Source: Rickettsiales bacterium (GTDB lineage Bacteria; Pseudomonadota; Alphaproteobacteria; Rs-D84). From it: a DNA stretch of 8,583 nucleotides. The stretch covers positions 1 through 8,583 of the forward strand of contig JAITBM010000026.1 in NCBI GenBank assembly GCA_031283565.1. Direction: 5' to 3'. Below the pieces are notes generated by a model. The model was not told where the DNA came from and did not search any database. It was given only the letters and a program-made list of their open reading frames with translations. Positions 6,662-8,583 of this stretch are shown one piece after another (positions within the stretch are counted from its first letter, which is position 1; each line of letters starts with the position of its first letter). Made by a program: the position numbers and the translations under genes.

Positions 6662-6700
6662 CCCCGCAGTCTAATCACGATTGAGGGGGCTTTGTTTTTG
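6662..6700. terminator. Possible bidirectional terminator hairpin
   Basis: CCCC (6662-6665) faces GGGGG (6685-6689), with a partly pairing interior (AAT/ATT around 6673-6682). On the + strand CTTTGTTTTT follows. On the minus strand the stem is followed by TTCG and six T residues (complement of 6652-6657). It lies downstream of the endonuclease gene on the minus strand and downstream of the coding remnant on the + strand. The short GC stem and large loop keep confidence low. Confidence 0.35.
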
Positions 6701-6714
6701 ATTTGCCAGATTCT

Positions 6715-6741
6715 ATGGCTACTATATTTTATTTTTCAGTA
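6715..6741 (+). repeat. Direct repeat flanking the restriction-modification pair, left copy
   Basis: This 27-base segment matches 8312-8338 at 23 positions, starting with 13 identical bases (ATGGCTACTATAT) and followed by ATTTT-x-CA in both. It ends four bases before the endonuclease stop codon (6746-6748). Together the copies bracket the methyltransferase-endonuclease pair closely, as expected of a cassette boundary or recombination site. Confidence 0.5.
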
Positions 6742-6745
6742 TTTA

Positions 6746-7285
6746 TTATTTTGGCGATATCATGTAATAATTTTTAGTAAACTTGATTATTTCACCATAA
6801 AAATCATCAAATGATGCCAAAGTTTTTTGATTCTTTGTTAGTTTATACGATGCATTTGCCCCTTTTTCCATGCTAACGAGATTTCCCGCCCTTCCGGTTG
6901 CAATTTCAGATTTTGTCCAAATTCCAAAAAATAAGTTATCGGGAGCAACGCCAAGACACAACACCGCGTCATAAGGACGATGATAACGAATATGATTAAA
7001 TTGAAAATTCTTGTTTGTATCCTCTGTTGCCGTTTTTAATTCAAATTTTATTCCATTGATTTTTATATCCCACGGATTTTGATTCAATCTCCTTCCATCA
7101 TCCTTATGAGGAAATTCAAAGTCAATTTTCATAAAACTACAAAACTTTTCAATAAAATCCTGCCCAACCTCACCAACCTTCGTATTAGATACAATTTTTA
7201 TTCCGCCAAACAATGCCCCAATCCATTTAGAATCATCTTTATGGGTCAGCAAAACTTCTGAAAATAATTTCTTATAATCTATCAT
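6746..7285 (-). CDS. Type II restriction endonuclease, PD-(D/E)xK fold
   Basis: This is predicted to cut unmethylated DNA at the site protected by the adjacent methyltransferase. The core is PWDIKINGIKFELKTA at residues 71-86, giving D73, E82 and K84 as the metal-binding PD-(D/E)xK triad. GQDFIEKF (41-48) supplies the upstream helix Glu (E45) often seen in this fold. The segment FNHIRYHRPYDAVLCLGVAP (97-115) then continues the core sheet. From the ATG at 7285 the protein has 179 residues. This start is chosen because GAGGGC lies seven bases upstream; ATGs at 7300 and 7303 lack such a site. It overlaps the methyltransferase gene by 14 bases, implying coupled translation. The gene is markedly AT-rich compared with the left of the window, which suggests horizontal acquisition. 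Specificity cannot be read from the sequence. Confidence 0.78.
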   Translation of the reverse strand: MIDYKKLFSEVLLTHKDDSKWIGALFGGIKIVSNTKVGEVGQDFIEKFCSFMKIDFEFPHKDDGRRLNQNPWDIKINGIKFELKTATEDTNKNFQFNHIRYHRPYDAVLCLGVAPDNLFFGIWTKSEIATGRAGNLVSMEKGANASYKLTKNQKTLASFDDFYGEIIKFTKNYYMISPK

Positions 7286-8216
7286 CTGAAAAGCCCTCAT
7301 CAATCAAGCGCTGCTCTATATGATACATGCTGATATGCCTGCAATTATGCGCCGCTAAATTGCTGTAAATATTCCAATCCGTAGTATCTAGTAATAATTT
7401 TAATTCGGCAGCATTTTTCTTGAAAATAAGCCCGTATCCGCATGTATACCGCACATAATCAAAACTGCTGACTAATTTAGGCGGACGACATCCAAAATAG
7501 GTTCGTTGTAAAAAGGCATTTGCATTTGCCATTTTGTTCATGCCGCACAACCGCTCTTTTCTAAAATCAACAGTAAATATGTCTAACCAGTTTCGGCATG
7601 TTTTTTTCGCCACTATTTTTTTATTATCTGTCTTTTTCCAAATTTGCCATAATGCATTTACATTTGCAGTGCTGCCGTCCGGTTTTACAAAACTTCCTTT
7701 CGGCAAAATCTCCGAATGAACCAACTCCATTAGGTTCACTCTATTTTTTGGACTTCCCTTGCCATCACTCTGAAATGCCATTGGTAAAATCATTCCAATA
7801 TAATCTGAAAATAAAGAAGCATGCTGCAAAAAAGCAAGCGCGAGCCATGCACGATATCCAAATGGTGGATTTCCTATGCTGATATATTTTCCTTTTTGAG
7901 GCTGCCATGATAAAAAATCTTGCTGCAATAAATTATCACACATTGGCATTAAATCCAATCCAATTCTATTTCTTTTATTTAGTAGATTAAAAAAAGCGCC
8001 ATTGCCAGCAGATGGTTCAATAAAAGCATATTGTGATAAATCAATCCCATCTTTCTGTAATAATTTAATAAAATTATCATGACACTTTTTTGCGATTTCC
8101 GGTTTTGTAAAAAATTGGTCTAAATCAACATTATCTAAATCAACCCATTTGGGGATATAACTATTGCGTTCCCATTTTTTGTTTCGTTCTGCAATGATTT
8201 TATTTTTTTCTAACAT
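7272..8216 (-). CDS. N6-adenine DNA methyltransferase (gamma class) of a type II system
   Basis: This enzyme transfers a methyl group from S-adenosylmethionine to adenine in its target site, protecting host DNA from the neighbouring endonuclease. Motif order is X-I-IV, as in gamma-class enzymes: DQFFTKPEIA (33-42, motif X), FIEPSAGNGAFF (65-76, motif I), GLDLMP (86-91, motif II), QQDFLSW (98-104, motif III) and GNPPFG (115-120, catalytic motif IV). The rest (about 165-314) would hold target recognition. I choose the ATG at 8216 (314 residues). An in-frame GTG at 8279 would add 21 hydrophobic residues with no family resemblance. No clear ribosome binding site precedes 8216. TACACT six bases before it could be a -10 box, giving a leaderless message, but the matching -35 is poor. 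The gene is AT-rich and probably acquired. Confidence 0.9.
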   Translation of the reverse strand: MLEKNKIIAERNKKWERNSYIPKWVDLDNVDLDQFFTKPEIAKKCHDNFIKLLQKDGIDLSQYAFIEPSAGNGAFFNLLNKRNRIGLDLMPMCDNLLQQDFLSWQPQKGKYISIGNPPFGYRAWLALAFLQHASLFSDYIGMILPMAFQSDGKGSPKNRVNLMELVHSEILPKGSFVKPDGSTANVNALWQIWKKTDNKKIVAKKTCRNWLDIFTVDFRKERLCGMNKMANANAFLQRTYFGCRPPKLVSSFDYVRYTCGYGLIFKKNAAELKLLLDTTDWNIYSNLAAHNCRHISMYHIEQRLIDEGFSDDRL

Positions 8217-8251
8217 GCTGCTAGTGTACAAAATCACAAAACATAAATCCA

Positions 8252-8265
8252 GCGAAATTGTTCGC
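8252..8265. promoter_or_regulatory. Operator-like inverted repeat upstream of the methyltransferase
   Basis: GCGAA-ATTG-TTCGC is a perfect 5+5 palindrome centred about 42 bases upstream of the methyltransferase start. A further TTCGC half-site lies at 8283-8287. The position fits a binding site controlling the promoter of the restriction-modification pair. No controller-protein gene is visible in the window, so the binding factor is unknown. Confidence 0.3.
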
Positions 8266-8311
8266 AGACACACAATCACAACTTCGCAAAAACTTACTAT
8301 GTCCGATTTTG

Positions 8312-8338
8312 ATGGCTACTATATGTCATTTTCCATTA
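8312..8338 (+). repeat. Direct repeat flanking the restriction-modification pair, right copy
   Basis: This is the partner of 6715-6741 (23 of 27 identical, same orientation). To its right the sequence is more GC-rich again up to about 8440, so it coincides roughly with the right border of the AT-rich module. Confidence 0.5.
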
Positions 8339-8440
8339 CTCGACCGCGCCCTTTATTACGCCAACAACTGCAAATTTTATCTTTTGGTAAATCGCGTCTG
8401 ATCCTGCCGAGGGCGCCGCGACTGCACCGCAATTCCCCAT
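8336..8440 (-). CDS. Doubtful 34-residue ORF
   Basis: The product is unrecognised: it begins MGNCGAVAAPSAGSDAIYQK and ends in a short hydrophobic stretch (FAVVGVIKG). The only support is local: base composition here is richer in GC than its surroundings, and a TATAAT box (8452-8457 on the minus strand) lies 11 bases before the ATG, which would give a near-leaderless message. There is no ribosome binding site. The opposite strand also has a 29-codon ORF (8312-8401), so one or both may be chance or a remnant of a gene disrupted by the insertion. Confidence 0.2.
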   Translation of the reverse strand: MGNCGAVAAPSAGSDAIYQKIKFAVVGVIKGAVE

Positions 8441-8451
8441 AATGCACTGAA

Positions 8452-8480
8452 ATTATAAAGTAATAAAAAATATTTGTCCC
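8452..8480 (-). promoter_or_regulatory. Possible minus-strand promoter
   Basis: Reading leftwards, GGGACA (8480-8475) and a perfect TATAAT (8457-8452) are separated by 17 bases. Transcription would start near 8445, just before the doubtful 34-codon ORF and upstream of the restriction-modification pair. The -35 box matches the consensus at only four positions, and the region is AT-rich. Confidence 0.35.
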
Positions 8481-8498
8481 CCTGCTTTACTTTATAAT
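8452..8498. repeat. 12-bp perfect inverted repeat
   Basis: ATTATAAAGTAA (8452-8463) and TTACTTTATAAT (8487-8498) are exact complements separated by 23 bases containing a run of five C residues. The stem is AT-rich. It overlaps promoter-like boxes on both strands and could be a regulator site, an element end or a cruciform. Confidence 0.55.
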
Positions 8499-8513
8499 AA
8501 TATACTATATAAT
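8486..8513 (+). promoter_or_regulatory. Possible + strand promoter towards the right edge
   Basis: TTTACT (8486-8491) and a perfect TATAAT (8508-8513) are separated by 16 bases, with transcription predicted to start near 8520. An ATG at 8568 could begin a gene beyond the window, but no good ribosome binding site precedes it. Chance matches are likely in such AT-rich DNA. Confidence 0.35.
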
Positions 8514-8583
8514 AGACAAAACTTAGTGTTTGGGTATACTAGAAACAGGATAAAATACGGCAGAAAAATGTATATTCTTATGT

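Noticed and set aside
6715..6777. 21-codon ORF (starting MATIFYF) resembling a lipoprotein signal
   Set aside because: It lacks a ribosome binding site, overlaps the endonuclease gene end and consists mainly of AT-rich codons giving hydrophobic residues by chance.
7534..7882. + strand ORFs opposite the methyltransferase
   Set aside because: They are antisense to a gene with complete methyltransferase motifs; the products are Phe/Leu-rich shadows.
1..8583. CRISPR arrays, tRNA or rRNA genes, insertion sequences
   Set aside because: I saw no regularly spaced short repeats, no tRNA T-arm with matching acceptor, no rRNA segments and no transposase or integrase motifs on either strand.

Overview
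The window looks like chromosomal DNA of a Gram-negative bacterium that uses the standard bacterial code. TGA, TAA and TAG all act as stops, and the starts follow ordinary Shine-Dalgarno sites. The Sec signal peptide, the single-pass membrane proteins and the moderately GC-rich left three quarters fit a proteobacterium, but I see no marker that fixes the taxon.

Positions 2-1947 hold the end of a lysine/diaminopimelate cluster on the + strand: the C-terminus of aspartate-semialdehyde dehydrogenase (asd, cut by the left edge), dapA and dapB. The dapA and dapB genes overlap by four bases (ATGA). Together they take aspartate semialdehyde to tetrahydrodipicolinate. This part is ordinary.

Positions 1948-3481 hold a strong promoter followed by two tandem, diverged copies of an unrecognised gene. 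Each product has a charged helical cytoplasmic part, one membrane segment and a short extracytoplasmic domain. A bidirectional hairpin terminator closes the pair. Converging on it from the minus strand (3482-6199) is a gene for a 905-residue, cysteine-rich exported protein with repeated C-x6-C-x6-C-x6-C modules. I recognise no family for any of these three genes.

Divergent from the large gene is a 49-codon + strand ORF (6262-6411). Its ribosome binding site lies inside a long hairpin that pairs with its own codons. From 6412 to 6745 there is no confident gene. That stretch holds an AT-rich coding remnant (about 6495-6614) and a GC/T-tract hairpin that may terminate transcription both ways.

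Positions 6746-8216 (minus strand) carry a visibly AT-rich, probably acquired type II restriction-modification pair: a gamma-class N6-adenine methyltransferase followed by an overlapping PD-(D/E)xK endonuclease. An imperfect direct repeat (23 of 27 positions, 13 in a row) brackets the pair at 6715-6741 and 8312-8338, which suggests insertion as a cassette. From 8217 to the end no convincing gene is seen. The stretch holds an operator-like inverted repeat, one doubtful 34-codon ORF, a 12-bp perfect inverted repeat and promoter-like boxes facing both ways.
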